A stretch of DNA of 64,000 bases, taken from Streptomyces sp. NBC_00704. Its GTDB lineage: Bacteria; Actinomycetota; Actinomycetes; Streptomycetales; Streptomycetaceae. The first letter of the stretch is position 1. The number at the start of each line of letters is the position of its first letter. The position numbers and the translations under genes were made by a program. The notes below the pieces were generated by a model. That model was given only the letters and a program-made list of their open reading frames with translations, was not told where the DNA came from and searched no databases. The DNA is taken from NCBI RefSeq assembly GCF_036226605.1, contig NZ_CP109000.1:7126501-7190500 (forward strand), in the 5' to 3' direction. Shown in pieces: positions 51,064-59,500 of the stretch.

Positions 51064-51314
51064 ACCGCCCTGAAGGCGTCCTCGCTGACCGCCGTCTCCC
51101 TCTCGGCCGCCGCCCTGGTCCACGACCTGGGCCGGCCAGCCCGCTTCGCGAACATGCTCCGCGTGTTCAAGCCGACCTCCTGGCCCTCCTCGCCGGCTTC
51201 GCCTGCACCCGCTTCGGCGTCTTCGCGGCGGGCGTCGCCTCGGCCGAGGACCCGACGTACACGGTGGAACCGCAACGCCGGCGCAGGAACGCGCGGGCGG
51301 CCCAGGACGCCTGA
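51064..51314 (+). pseudogene. NrfD / polysulphide-reductase-like membrane subunit, frameshifted remnant
   Basis: Two adjacent frames together resemble an NrfD protein. In one frame, TALKASSLTAVSLSAAALVH continues to DLGRPARFANMLRVFKPTS up to about 51180. In the next, LLAGFACTRFGVFAAGVASA then EDPTYTVEPQRRRR up to the stop at 51312-51314. These match the middle (GRPxRFxxMLRVxKPTSPMS) and the extreme C-terminus (CTRFGxFxAGxASAxDPxYTVxPQR) of NrfD proteins as I know them. The frameshift and the loss of the intervening region, some 150 codons, mark a decayed gene. The N-terminus is missing or unreadable. Confidence 0.65.
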
Positions 51315-51434
51315 CGCCCGCGGCCGCACACGGGCGGCCCCGGCGGGAGCCCCGAGCCCGGGAGCCCCGAGCCCGAGGGTGCGGGCCGGACACGGCTGCC
51401 ATCGCGGTGCGCCGGCCCGCCGCCGTGCTCGCGG

Positions 51435-52466
51435 TCAGCTCGCCTTGCGGCCGTGGAGGGGGGCCGTGGGCGCGCCCGCTCCCTCGCGCAGCCCGAGGAG
51501 GAACTCCTCCAGCACCTCGGGGGCCGTGTGCTCGGGGCGCCAGCCGAGTTCCACGCGGGCCCGGGTGCAGTCCATCAGGGGCAGCCGCAGGACGGCGTCG
51601 AAGAGGTGGGGCGAGGCGGGCACGAGGCGCAGGTTCCAGGCCGCGGCGAGCGCCGTGCGCGCCGCCGTGCGGGGCAGCCGCACCGGCCGGGCGCCGAACA
51701 TCTCACCGAGCAGCCGCACGTCCACGGCCGGCTCCGCGGCCAGGTTGAACGCTCCGCGCACCTCGGTGCGCAGGGCCAGGCGGAAGGCCTCGGCGGCGTC
51801 GTCGGTGTGCAGCGCCTGCATGCGCAGACCGGCGACGTCCGGCAGGAAGGGCAGCAGTTCGGGCCGGGCGAGCGGGCCGGGCAGGAACCTGCCGCCGAAG
51901 ATGCGCCGCTGTTCGCTCGCCGACTCCCGCTTGAACAGGAACGCCGGCCGCATCCGCACCACGCGCGTCTGCGGCCGGTCGCGCTCGAAGGCGTCCAGCA
52001 CGCGTTCCAGATAGGCCTTCTCCCGGCAGTACGCGGCGTCCGGCCAGCCGTGCGTGGGCCAGGACTCGTCCACCGGCCGGTCCTTCGGGCCCGGCGAGTA
52101 GGCGCCCACCGACGACGCGTGGACCAGGACGGGCACCCGTGCGGCGGCCACCGCGTCGAAGACGCGCAGGCTGCCGAGGACGTTCGTGCGCCAGGTCGTC
52201 GCCGGGTCGTGCGTGGGCTGGAACGCCCACGCCAGATGCACCACGGCGTCGGCGCCCCGGAACACCGCCGCGAGATCCTGCCGCTGCGAGGCCAGGTCGA
52301 CGGCCGTCCACTCGGATCCGGACGGCGGCCGGTCCGGGATCCGCCGCGCCAGCCCGTGGACGGAGGCGACGTCCGGATCCTCCGCCAGACGCCGCACCAC
52401 ACTCGTGCCGACGTTGCCGGTGGCGCCCGTGACCACGATCCTGCTGCCCGTTGCGCTGCTCACCAT
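51435..52466 (-). CDS. NAD-dependent epimerase/dehydratase family protein
   Basis: A 343-residue extended SDR. Cofactor loop VVTGATGNVGTSV (about residues 11-23), VVHLAWAF, and a YxxxK active site in DAAYCREKAYLE. The substrate may be a nucleotide sugar or a hydroxy-steroid-like compound; the GMQ/ALHTDDAAEAF region fits generic family members. GAGAGGAGCC precedes the ATG. Confidence 0.88.
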   Translation of the reverse strand: MVSSATGSRIVVTGATGNVGTSVVRRLAEDPDVASVHGLARRIPDRPPSGSEWTAVDLASQRQDLAAVFRGADAVVHLAWAFQPTHDPATTWRTNVLGSLRVFDAVAAARVPVLVHASSVGAYSPGPKDRPVDESWPTHGWPDAAYCREKAYLERVLDAFERDRPQTRVVRMRPAFLFKRESASEQRRIFGGRFLPGPLARPELLPFLPDVAGLRMQALHTDDAAEAFRLALRTEVRGAFNLAAEPAVDVRLLGEMFGARPVRLPRTAARTALAAAWNLRLVPASPHLFDAVLRLPLMDCTRARVELGWRPEHTAPEVLEEFLLGLREGAGAPTAPLHGRKAS

Positions 52467-52624
52467 CGGCTCCTCTCGGGGTCCTGGGGGAGCCGACCGA
52501 GTACCCGGCCCGCACCGGCGCACGCGGCCGCCGTCCCCGGCGCACGACCCCCGGGGCGATCGACGCCCGCCGGGCGCGCCGCGAGCACGGGCGACGTGAG
52601 CGCGCGGCGGGGGAGCGGGGCGGG

Positions 52625-53602
52625 CTATGCCCGGGAGGGCTGGGCGGGGAAGGCGTTCACGCCCGTCAGTTCGGCGGACAGCTCCCACAGCCGCGCGGCC
52701 TGCCCGGGGTCCGTCGCCCAGTCCCTGACGCCCGAGCGGACGTCTCCGTCGACGGCGGGCTCGGCGACGTCGCAGTCCTCCAGGTAGAGGCCGCCCATGC
52801 CCGCGAGCTGCGGCGAGGTCGCCGCCCAGACCTGGGTGGCCGCGCCCTGCTCGGGGCTCTTGAATCCGGGCTGGCTGATCACGTTGCCGTCCTCGTCGAT
52901 CCAGCCGCGCTCCACCATCTCCTCCTTGGGCAGGTGGCGCTGGAGCGGCGTGATGATCCCGCCGGGGTGCAGCGAGAAGGCCCGCACGCCGCGGTCCCGG
53001 CCGAGCCGGTCGAGGTGGAGGGCGAAGAGCGCGTTGGCGGTCTTGGCCTGGCCGTACGCCTCCCACTTGTCGTAGCCGCGCTGCCAGTGGACGTCGTCCC
53101 AGCGCATGCCGGAGAAGTGGTGGCCGCGTGAGGACACCGAGACCACGCGCGCCCCGCCGGGCTCGATCGCCGGCCACAGCCGGTTGACGAGGGCGTAGTG
53201 GCCGAGGTGGTTGGTGGCGAACTGGGCCTCCCAGCCGGGGCCGACGCGGGTCTCGGGGCAGGCCATGACGCCGGCGTTGCCGATGAACAGGTCGACGGTG
53301 CGGCCGGAGGCGAGGAAGCGGTCGGCGAAGCCGCGCACGCTGTCCAGGTCGGCGAGGTCCAGCTCGTCCACCTCGACGCGGTCGAGTCCCGCGGCGGCCT
53401 CGCGCGCGGCGTCCGGGCGGCGGGCGGGGACGACGACGTGCGCGCCGGCCCTGGTCAGCGAGCGGGTGGTCTCCAGCCCGAGCCCGGAGTAGCCGCCGGT
53501 GACGATCGCGAGCTGTCCGCCGAGGTCGATGCCGGCGAGGACGTCGTCGGCGGTGCTGTGGGCGTCGAATCCGGAACCGATCTTGTGCTGTGCAGTGCTC
53601 AT
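52625..53602 (-). CDS. Short-chain dehydrogenase (retinol-dehydrogenase-like)
   Basis: A 325-residue SDR. TGGYSGLGLETTRSL is the cofactor loop (about residues 35-49), NAGVM follows, and the catalytic motif is YGQAKTANALFALHLDR. It is like many actinomycete SDRs that lie under MerR-type regulators. The upstream promoter has a 19-bp spacer and would give a transcript starting at or next to the ATG, so the mRNA is probably leaderless. The substrate is unknown. Confidence 0.9.
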   Translation of the reverse strand: MSTAQHKIGSGFDAHSTADDVLAGIDLGGQLAIVTGGYSGLGLETTRSLTRAGAHVVVPARRPDAAREAAAGLDRVEVDELDLADLDSVRGFADRFLASGRTVDLFIGNAGVMACPETRVGPGWEAQFATNHLGHYALVNRLWPAIEPGGARVVSVSSRGHHFSGMRWDDVHWQRGYDKWEAYGQAKTANALFALHLDRLGRDRGVRAFSLHPGGIITPLQRHLPKEEMVERGWIDEDGNVISQPGFKSPEQGAATQVWAATSPQLAGMGGLYLEDCDVAEPAVDGDVRSGVRDWATDPGQAARLWELSAELTGVNAFPAQPSRA

Positions 53603-53924
53603 GTCGACGACGCTACGAATTGGAGTGCGCTCGAGGTCAAGTGCGCGCCGCGACCGGCCGGTCCGGCCGCGAGCGGCGGGCGCGGCCGGACAGAGGGAAG
53701 CCCCGACCGGACGGGGGAATCACGGTCGGGGCGGTCTGTGCGTGGGTGCGGACGGCGGTCGCCTCTCGGCGAGACGCTCCACAGGGCTTCAGCCGGACGA
53801 TCGTCCCTGTGGGCAGAAGGTGAGGCCCGGGGACACTGTCCCGTCCACACCCACGGTTGGTTCAACGGGTAACTACCTTTGCGTGTTCCCCCGTTCGCCG
53901 CGTCATGGGGTGACCTCCGTCACC
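53603..53924. other. Intergenic region upstream of the SDR gene
   Basis: 322 bases between the SDR start and the HAD stop. The right part of the SDR promoter occupies 53610-53640. I see no gene, RNA structure or repeat in the remainder; short frames in it lack ribosome sites. Confidence 0.5.
53610..53640 (-). promoter_or_regulatory. MerR-type promoter (TTGACC, 19 bp, TAGCGT)
   Basis: On the minus strand TTGACC (53640-53635) and TAGCGT (53615-53610) are 19 bp apart. The spacer TCGAGCGCACTCCAATTCG contains partly symmetric CTC/GAG elements. The overlong spacer is the hallmark of promoters remodelled by MerR-family activators. Confidence 0.65.
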
Positions 53925-54581
53925 TCACGCCAGCGGGCTCGACGACAGGGAGGCCAGGAGGTCGGCCGGGTCGTCGTAGACCGCCTCCGCGCCCGCCTCC
54001 ACCAGGTCGGTCCGCGGGATGCCCCCGCTGAGCAGCCCCACGCAGCGCACCCCGGCCCGGCGGCCGGCCCGCATGTCCCACACGGTGTCGCCGACGAACA
54101 CGGCCCGCTCGGCAGGGGCGCCGACCAGCTCCAGCGCGTGCCGCACCGGTTCCGGCGCGGGCTTGCCCTCCTCCACGTCGTCCGCGCCGGCCGTCGCGGC
54201 GATGACGTCGTCGGCGTCGATGGCGGCGCGCAGGGCCGACAGCTCGGGCCCGCTCGCGGAGGTGGCGAGCACGACCGTCCAGCCGTCCTCGTGCAGCCGG
54301 CGCAGCAGCGACCCGGCGTCCCGCAGGGCGGGCAGCCGGTCGAAGTACTGCGCGTAGAGGACCGTGTGGGCGTCGCTGAGCGCGGCGTCCTCGTCCTTGT
54401 CCCGGTCGTCGCCGAGCAGGTGCGCGACCAGGTCGTCGGACCCGAGCCCGACGGCCCGGTGCACGGCGTGCATCGGCACCCGGTGGCCCGCCTGCCGGAA
54501 GGCCTCCCACCAGGTGACGACATGCAGGTGGTTGGTGTCGACGAGGGTGCCGTCGACGTCGAACACGGCGGCGCGTGTCAT
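53925..54581 (-). CDS. HAD-family hydrolase (phosphoglycolate-phosphatase-like)
   Basis: A 218-residue HAD phosphatase. Motif I FDVDGTLVDTNHLH (residues about 7-20), motif II VLATSASG, and motif IV FVGDTVWDMRAGRRAG. The cap is small and helical (type C1), as in Gph and beta-phosphoglucomutase relatives. Substrate is unknown. GAGAGAGGAC precedes the ATG at 54581. Confidence 0.9.
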   Translation of the reverse strand: MTRAAVFDVDGTLVDTNHLHVVTWWEAFRQAGHRVPMHAVHRAVGLGSDDLVAHLLGDDRDKDEDAALSDAHTVLYAQYFDRLPALRDAGSLLRRLHEDGWTVVLATSASGPELSALRAAIDADDVIAATAGADDVEEGKPAPEPVRHALELVGAPAERAVFVGDTVWDMRAGRRAGVRCVGLLSGGIPRTDLVEAGAEAVYDDPADLLASLSSSPLA

Positions 54582-54645
54582 CTGAGTCCTCTCTCCGTTC
54601 CCGGGTACGCGCGCGTACCTCTGAGCGATTCCGCCGGGTACCACC

Positions 54646-55686
54646 TCACGGGCCGGTCACGCCCGCCGGCGTCCGGCCCTCCCGCGTCCAGGCCAGCAGG
54701 TCGTCCGCCGGCCAGGCGTTCACGATCCGCTCCTCGGGCACCTCGCACTCCTCGGCCCGCGCACAGCCCAGGATCTGCCAGTCCAGCTGGCCGGGCGCGT
54801 GGGCGTCCGTGTCGATGGAGAAGAGCGTGCCCGCCTCGACGGCCCGGCGCAGCAGCCGGCGCGGCGGGTCGAGCCGCTCGGGCCGGCTGTTGATCTCCAC
54901 GGCGGTGCCCGACGCGGCGCACGCCGCGAACACCTCGTCCGCGTCGAACTCCGACTCGGGCCGTCCGCGTCCGGTCACCAGCCGGCCGGTGCAGTGGCCG
55001 AGGACGTCGGCGTGCGGGTCGCGCACGGCGTTCACCATGCGCCGCGTCATCGCCCGCGACTCCATCCGCAGCTTGGAGTGCACGGACACCACGACCACGT
55101 CGAGCCGTTCCAGCAGCTCGGGCTCCTGGTCCAGCGACCCGTCGTCGAGGATGTCGCACTCGATGCCGGTCAGCAGCCGGAAGGGCGCCCAGCCGGCGTT
55201 CAGCTCCTCGACCACGTCCAGCTGGCGGCGCAGCCGCTCGGGGGACAGCCCGCTCGCCACCGTCAGGCGCGGCGAGTGATCGGTGAGCACGGCCCACTCG
55301 TGGCCGAGCGCCGCGGCCGCGCGCCCCATCTCCTCGATGGGACTCCCGCCGTCGGACCAGTCGGAGTGCAGATGGCAGTCGCCGCGCAGCAGGGCCCGCA
55401 GCCGCGAGCCCGCGCCGTCGGTCAGCGGACCGCCCGCCTCCTCCCGCAGTTTCTCCAGGTAGGACGGTGTCCGGCCGGCCAGCGCCTCGCGTGCCGCCTG
55501 CGCCGTCTTGGGGCCCACGCCCTTCAGCGACTCCAGCGTCCCGGCCGCCGCCCGCTGCTCGACCTCCGCCGGGGGCAGCTCGGCGAGCACCCGCGCCGCG
55601 GTCCGGAAGGCCCGTACGCGGTAGGTCGGGGCCAGGGACCGTTCCAGCAGGAAGGCGATCCGGTCCAGCGCCTCGACGGGATCCAT
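54646..55686 (-). CDS. PHP-domain phosphoesterase with helix-hairpin-helix (PolX-like without polymerase)
   Basis: A 346-residue protein. The N-terminal 90 residues carry a helix-hairpin-helix segment (LESLKGVGPKTAQAAREALA). The C-terminal PHP domain (about 105-335) has metal motifs GDCHLHSDWSDG, LTDHSPRL, GIECDIL, SVHSKLRM and DTDAHAPGQLDW. This resembles the end of X-family DNA polymerases without the nucleotidyltransferase palm, so a DNA end-processing nuclease or phosphatase is likely. AGGAGGTGGCG precedes the ATG. Confidence 0.9.
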   Translation of the reverse strand: MDPVEALDRIAFLLERSLAPTYRVRAFRTAARVLAELPPAEVEQRAAAGTLESLKGVGPKTAQAAREALAGRTPSYLEKLREEAGGPLTDGAGSRLRALLRGDCHLHSDWSDGGSPIEEMGRAAAALGHEWAVLTDHSPRLTVASGLSPERLRRQLDVVEELNAGWAPFRLLTGIECDILDDGSLDQEPELLERLDVVVVSVHSKLRMESRAMTRRMVNAVRDPHADVLGHCTGRLVTGRGRPESEFDADEVFAACAASGTAVEINSRPERLDPPRRLLRRAVEAGTLFSIDTDAHAPGQLDWQILGCARAEECEVPEERIVNAWPADDLLAWTREGRTPAGVTGP

Positions 55687-55821
55687 CGCCACCTCCTGGC
55701 TCCAGAGTTCCCCACCCGGCTCCCGGCCGCACGACGAGCGGCGCCGACCGCGCTCCGGGGAATCGGAATGGGTGAAATTACAGTGATTCATCCCGAGCGG
55801 TTCCGCTCTACCCTCTATGTC

Positions 55822-56058
55822 ATGACCGAAATCGCAGGCTTCCGCATCTCCCGGCCGCGGATCATGGTGCTCGGGGTGCAGCCGGGCCCCGCGCCGTTCC
55901 GCATCGTGGAGATCGACGGAGAGGTGGTCGGCGAGGCGAGGGACGTGACCGACGTCCTCGAGATCGCCGCCGCCTACGGCATCACGGTCCACGACCTGGA
56001 CGACCCGGACGACGTCCGCTGGGTGGGCGGCGACCGGTACACCTGGCAACCGCACTGA
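55822..56058 (+). CDS. Small conserved hypothetical protein
   Basis: A 78-residue protein (MTEIAGFRISRPRIMVLG...DLDDPDDVRWVGGDRYTWQPH) that looks like a compact alpha/beta domain; I know of no function. I chose the ATG at 55822: TACCCT lies 8 bases before it, so the transcript may be leaderless. An in-frame ATG at 55768 would add 18 residues. Confidence 0.7.
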   Translation: MTEIAGFRISRPRIMVLGVQPGPAPFRIVEIDGEVVGEARDVTDVLEIAAAYGITVHDLDDPDDVRWVGGDRYTWQPH

Positions 56059-56113
56059 GCGGCCGGCCCGGCGCCGCCCCGAGCGCCCTCGCCGCCGTCC
56101 TCCCGGGCCGCGC

Positions 56114-56761
56114 TCAGGCGCGCTGCCTGCGCGCGTGCACCGCGCGGCTCACCCGGCGCCCCAGGAGCAGGTAGCCGATCAGCGCGCCCGTGGTGTTGAG
56201 GATGACGTCGTCGATGTCGAAGGCGCGGCCGGTCACCAGCGCGCCCTGGGCGAACTCGACGAGCAGCATGACGGCGGCGGTCAGCAGCAGCACGCGCACC
56301 AGCCCGCGCGCCCGGGGCGCGACGACCGGCACCAGCACCCCGAAAGGCACGCCGAGCAGCACGTTCCCGCCGATCTGCTTCACCGCGTCGCGCAGCGCCG
56401 GCTGGTCCAGATAGGCCCGCAGCGAGTCGCCGGGACGCAGGTTGGAGTGCACCAGCGCCGTCGACGCGGGCGAGGGCTCCAGGGTGATCCGGGCGAGGAC
56501 GACGGCGAACGCCACCATGAAGGCGAAGGCCACCAGCATCGCGAGCAGCCGGAGCGGGAACGGCAGGGGCCGGTGCCCGGTGCGCGCGGGCTCCCGTTCC
56601 CCGGCCTTCTCGGCCCGCGCGGCCTTCCGCGCCCGCCAGGCCCCGCGGCCCGTGGGCGCCCGCCCGGCCGTGTCGGCCCTGCCGGGCCCGGACCCGCCCG
56701 CGGCGGGCTTGGCGGTGCGCAGACGGAACGCGGCGAGCGGACGTAGCGCTGCACGGGCCAT
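56114..56761 (-). CDS. VanZ-family membrane protein
   Basis: A 215-residue protein. A basic, Gly/Ala-rich N-terminal cytoplasmic segment (about residues 1-65) precedes four hydrophobic helices with VanZ features: NVLLGVPFGVLVPV, VEFAQGALVTGRAFDIDDVI and LNTTGALIGYLLL. VanZ homologues give low-level teicoplanin resistance in enterococci; in actinomycetes the role is unknown. It lies convergent to the 55822 gene. Confidence 0.9.
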   Translation of the reverse strand: MARAALRPLAAFRLRTAKPAAGGSGPGRADTAGRAPTGRGAWRARKAARAEKAGEREPARTGHRPLPFPLRLLAMLVAFAFMVAFAVVLARITLEPSPASTALVHSNLRPGDSLRAYLDQPALRDAVKQIGGNVLLGVPFGVLVPVVAPRARGLVRVLLLTAAVMLLVEFAQGALVTGRAFDIDDVILNTTGALIGYLLLGRRVSRAVHARRQRA

Positions 56762-56877
56762 GCGGTCCTCCAGTCTTCAACTTGCGAAAGTCGTAGGGCG
56801 ATTACCCCCGAACGGTCCGGGGATGCGGACGGACGGGCCCCGGCCGCGCCCGCCGGCGCCCCGCCGCGGTCCGGGCG

Positions 56878-57567
56878 TCAGGAGCCGTAGGACACCTTCA
56901 CCTCCTTGAAGCCGAGGGAGCGCAGCAGCCCCTGGAGCATGCCGGTGGTGTTCGACTCGGCGCGCGCGGTCAGCTCGCTGTCCTTCGCCGCGTCCCCGAT
57001 GTGCCTGACCGCCAGTTTCTGCACGGCCTGCTCGCCGCCCGGGTTGTCGGAGAAGAGGTCTCCGAGGCGGTCGAGCAGACCGCGCTGCTTGGACACGGCG
57101 TAGGAGCGGTCGGGGTCGAGGGCCGGCTTGCCTAGCCGGGCGTGCGGCAGCCGGAGGGTGGCGGAGGTGCGGTCGCCGTCGACCGTCACGTCCTTGTCGC
57201 CGACCTTCCCGAGGTCGACGTAGGCGTCGACGGTGCCCGCCCCGACGTACAGGGTGCGGGTGCCGCGGATCGCGTCGGGCAGGTACTTGGCGTCCTTCTC
57301 CAGGTCCACGACGACCTGGAAGTTGCCGGACGCGGCGTTGTAGCGGCTCATGTCCTGGATGGACTGGAGCAGGGTGGGGCCCGAGCGGTCGTGGGTCTCG
57401 GTGCCGAAGAAGTCGCGCAGCCCCGGCAGCAGGCTCAGCCGGATCCCCGCGAACATCACGACGAGCACGACCACGACGGCGGTGAGCGCCTTGGCCCAGC
57501 CGGGCATACGGCCGCGCGGACGCCGGGTGGGCTCGGTCTCCCTGGTGGGCTCGATCGAAGTCGTCAT
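56878..57567 (-). CDS. DUF4230 membrane-anchored protein
   Basis: A 229-residue protein with a basic N-terminus, one transmembrane helix (about residues 25-47: AKALTAVVVVLVVMFAGIRL) and an extracytoplasmic DUF4230 domain (LLQSIQDMSRYNAASGNFQV; LPHARLGKPALDPDRSYAVS). Function is unknown. It is divergent from the PRPP-synthase gene. Confidence 0.85.
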   Translation of the reverse strand: MTTSIEPTRETEPTRRPRGRMPGWAKALTAVVVVLVVMFAGIRLSLLPGLRDFFGTETHDRSGPTLLQSIQDMSRYNAASGNFQVVVDLEKDAKYLPDAIRGTRTLYVGAGTVDAYVDLGKVGDKDVTVDGDRTSATLRLPHARLGKPALDPDRSYAVSKQRGLLDRLGDLFSDNPGGEQAVQKLAVRHIGDAAKDSELTARAESNTTGMLQGLLRSLGFKEVKVSYGS

Positions 57568-57840
57568 GCGGACGGTCCTCTCTTCCTCCTGACCGGATTC
57601 CCGCCAATGCCCGTGTCAGGCCGCCTTGTTGAGGCGCTGTGACACGGCGGCGCGGCGCGCGTCACCCGGCGGCGCCCGCCGGTCGGCCGCGGAGGGCCGG
57701 GCGGCCGGGCGGGGAGGACGTGGGCCGGGGCGGGAGGGCGCGGGGAGCCTCCCGGAGTTCCCGCGGGTGGGCAAATCGGACGCGGTCCGTAGCATGAGAG
57801 GTCCCGCCCCCGGCCGGACGTGATCAGCGAGGAGCCGACC

Positions 57841-58794
57841 GTGCGAGACATCTCCGTGTTCAGCGGCAGCGCCCACCCCGAACTGGCGGCCGAGGTCTGC
57901 GCCCACCTGGGCGTGCCCCTGAGCCCCACCCGCCTCAGCAGGTTCGCCAACGACTGCCTGGAGGTCCAGCTCCAGGCCAACTGCCGGGAACGGGACGTCT
58001 TCCTCGTGCAGCCCCTGGTCCGGCCCGTTCAGGAGCACCTCGTGGAGCTGCTGCTGATGTGCGACGCGGCCCGCGGGGCGTCGGCCGGCCGGATCACCGT
58101 CGTCATGCCGCACTATTCCTACGCGCGCTCCGACAAGAAGGACGCCCCCCGCATCTCGCTGGGCGGACGGCTGGTCGCCGACCTGATGGCGGCGGCGGGC
58201 GTCCATCGCGTCCTCACCATGACGCTGCACTCGCCGCAGGTGCACGGCTTCTTCTCGATGCCGGTGGACCATCTGCACGCCCACCGGGAGCTGGCCGCGC
58301 ACTTCCGCCGCTACGACCTCTCCCGCACCACCGTCGTCTCACCCGACCTGGGCAACGCCAAGGAGGCCGCCGCCTTCGCCCGGATGATCGGCGCCCAGGT
58401 GGCGGCGGGCGCCAAACAGCGCTACGCCGACGACCGGGTCAGCATCAGCGCCGTGATCGGCGAGATCGCCGGGCGGGACGTCATCGTCCTGGACGACGAG
58501 ATCGCCAAGGGCAGCACGGTCCTGGAGCTGCTGGACCGGCTGAGGGAGTCCGAGCCCCGCTCGATACGGGTGGCGTGCACGCACGGGCTGTTCGCCGGCG
58601 GTGCGCTCAAGCGGCTCAGCGAGCAGCCGGACGTGCTGGAGATCGTGTGCACCAACACCGTGCCGGTCCCCGTCGAGGAGCACACGGACAAGCTGCGGAT
58701 CCTGTCCATCGCCCCCGCTCTGGCGGAGGCGGTGCGCCGCATCCACAACGGCGAGTCCGTCAGCGCCCTGTTCGACGCGGCGCGCGGTCAGTAG
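57841..58794 (+). CDS. Ribose-phosphate pyrophosphokinase paralogue
   Basis: A 317-residue PRPP-synthetase family protein, making PRPP from ribose-5-phosphate and ATP. Family cues are FSGSAHPELAAEVCAHLGVP, PHYSYARSDKKDAPRISLGG (canonical RQDRK flexible loop) and TLHSPQVHGFFSMPVDHL. The PRPP-binding loop is VIVLDDEIAKGSTVLEL, in place of the usual VDDMIDT(A/G)GT, so it diverges from the housekeeping enzyme. GTG at 57841 follows GAGGAG; a further GTG at 57820 is in frame but lacks a site. Confidence 0.88.
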   Translation: MRDISVFSGSAHPELAAEVCAHLGVPLSPTRLSRFANDCLEVQLQANCRERDVFLVQPLVRPVQEHLVELLLMCDAARGASAGRITVVMPHYSYARSDKKDAPRISLGGRLVADLMAAAGVHRVLTMTLHSPQVHGFFSMPVDHLHAHRELAAHFRRYDLSRTTVVSPDLGNAKEAAAFARMIGAQVAAGAKQRYADDRVSISAVIGEIAGRDVIVLDDEIAKGSTVLELLDRLRESEPRSIRVACTHGLFAGGALKRLSEQPDVLEIVCTNTVPVPVEEHTDKLRILSIAPALAEAVRRIHNGESVSALFDAARGQ

Positions 58795-58821
58795 GGGAGT
58801 GGGGCGACGGGAGCGGCAGGA

Positions 58822-58860
58822 GCGGAGGGGGAGGGGGAGGGAGGGGAGGGCAGCGGGAGG
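58822..58860 (+). repeat. G-rich purine tract with G-quadruplex potential
   Basis: On the plus strand at least five runs of three to five G are separated mostly by single A (GGGG-A-GGGGG-A-GGG-A-GGGG-A-GGG). It lies about 30 bases after the PRPP-synthase stop and before a convergent gene end. Confidence 0.65.
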
Positions 58861-58929
58861 AGAGGCAGGCGGAGGCGCGCGAGGGCCGGGTGGAGAGCCG
58901 GGCCCGGCGGGCGGAGCTTCGGAGCGCCG

Positions 58930-59337
58930 TCATAACGTGCCCGAGGCGGCGCCCGGCCGCTCCAGGGCCGCGTCGAGCGTCGTCGCGGGCGGCAGCAGCC
59001 GGGACAGCCCGGTGGCCCGCAGGATCCGCAGCGTGAGCGGGTGCGCGCAGACGAGGTGCAGACGGCCGTCGTGGTCGAGGACCCGGCCGCGCGCCCGGTA
59101 CAGCAGGCGCAGCCCGGAGCAGTCGAAGAACTCGATCCGGGTGAGGTCGAGGACGATCCGCGGCGCGGGGCCGGCGGTGGCCTCGTCGAGCAGCGGGCCG
59201 ATCTCCGTCGCCGCGACGAGGTCGATCTCGCCGCGGAACTCCAGCACCGTGTATCCCCGGTCCCTGCGGATGCGCAGATGCGGGGACTCCGCCGCGGGTT
59301 CCAGCTGCACGACGACATCGCCTCCAACCCGCTCCAC
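58930..59337 (-). CDS. STAS-domain anti-sigma factor antagonist (BldG/RsbV-like)
   Basis: A 135-residue STAS protein with YTVLEFRGEIDLVAATEIGP, VLDLTRIEFFDCSGLRLLYR (phosphorylatable Ser in DCSG) and LRATGLSRLLPP. Such proteins bind anti-sigma kinases when unphosphorylated, freeing a sigma factor. The start is uncertain: GTG at 59337 has GGAGG upstream; an ATG at 59433 would give a 167-residue form without a clear site. Confidence 0.88.
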   Translation of the reverse strand: MERVGGDVVVQLEPAAESPHLRIRRDRGYTVLEFRGEIDLVAATEIGPLLDEATAGPAPRIVLDLTRIEFFDCSGLRLLYRARGRVLDHDGRLHLVCAHPLTLRILRATGLSRLLPPATTLDAALERPGAASGTL

Positions 59338-59500
59338 CGGTCGGGAGCCTCCAACGGCCGGGGAGCGCACAGCAGTTCCCCGCCTCAGCAAGTTACCCCC
59401 GATGGAGTGAATTCCAGCATGTTCGATTGACATATGTCTTCGAAATGCAACCCACTCTTGCCGAGTTTTTTCGCGTCGTGAGCGAAGGGGGGACAAAGCG

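Noticed and set aside
49039..52014. A 991-codon plus-strand open frame across the ROK gene and the epimerase
   Set aside because: It overlaps two well-supported genes, is built of Arg/Pro/Gly runs from GC-rich shadow codons and has no domain. Only a short piece near 51064-51180 carries the NrfD remnant.
53590..53865. Short open frames on both strands upstream of the SDR gene
   Set aside because: No ribosome sites, poor codon bias and overlap with the SDR promoter.
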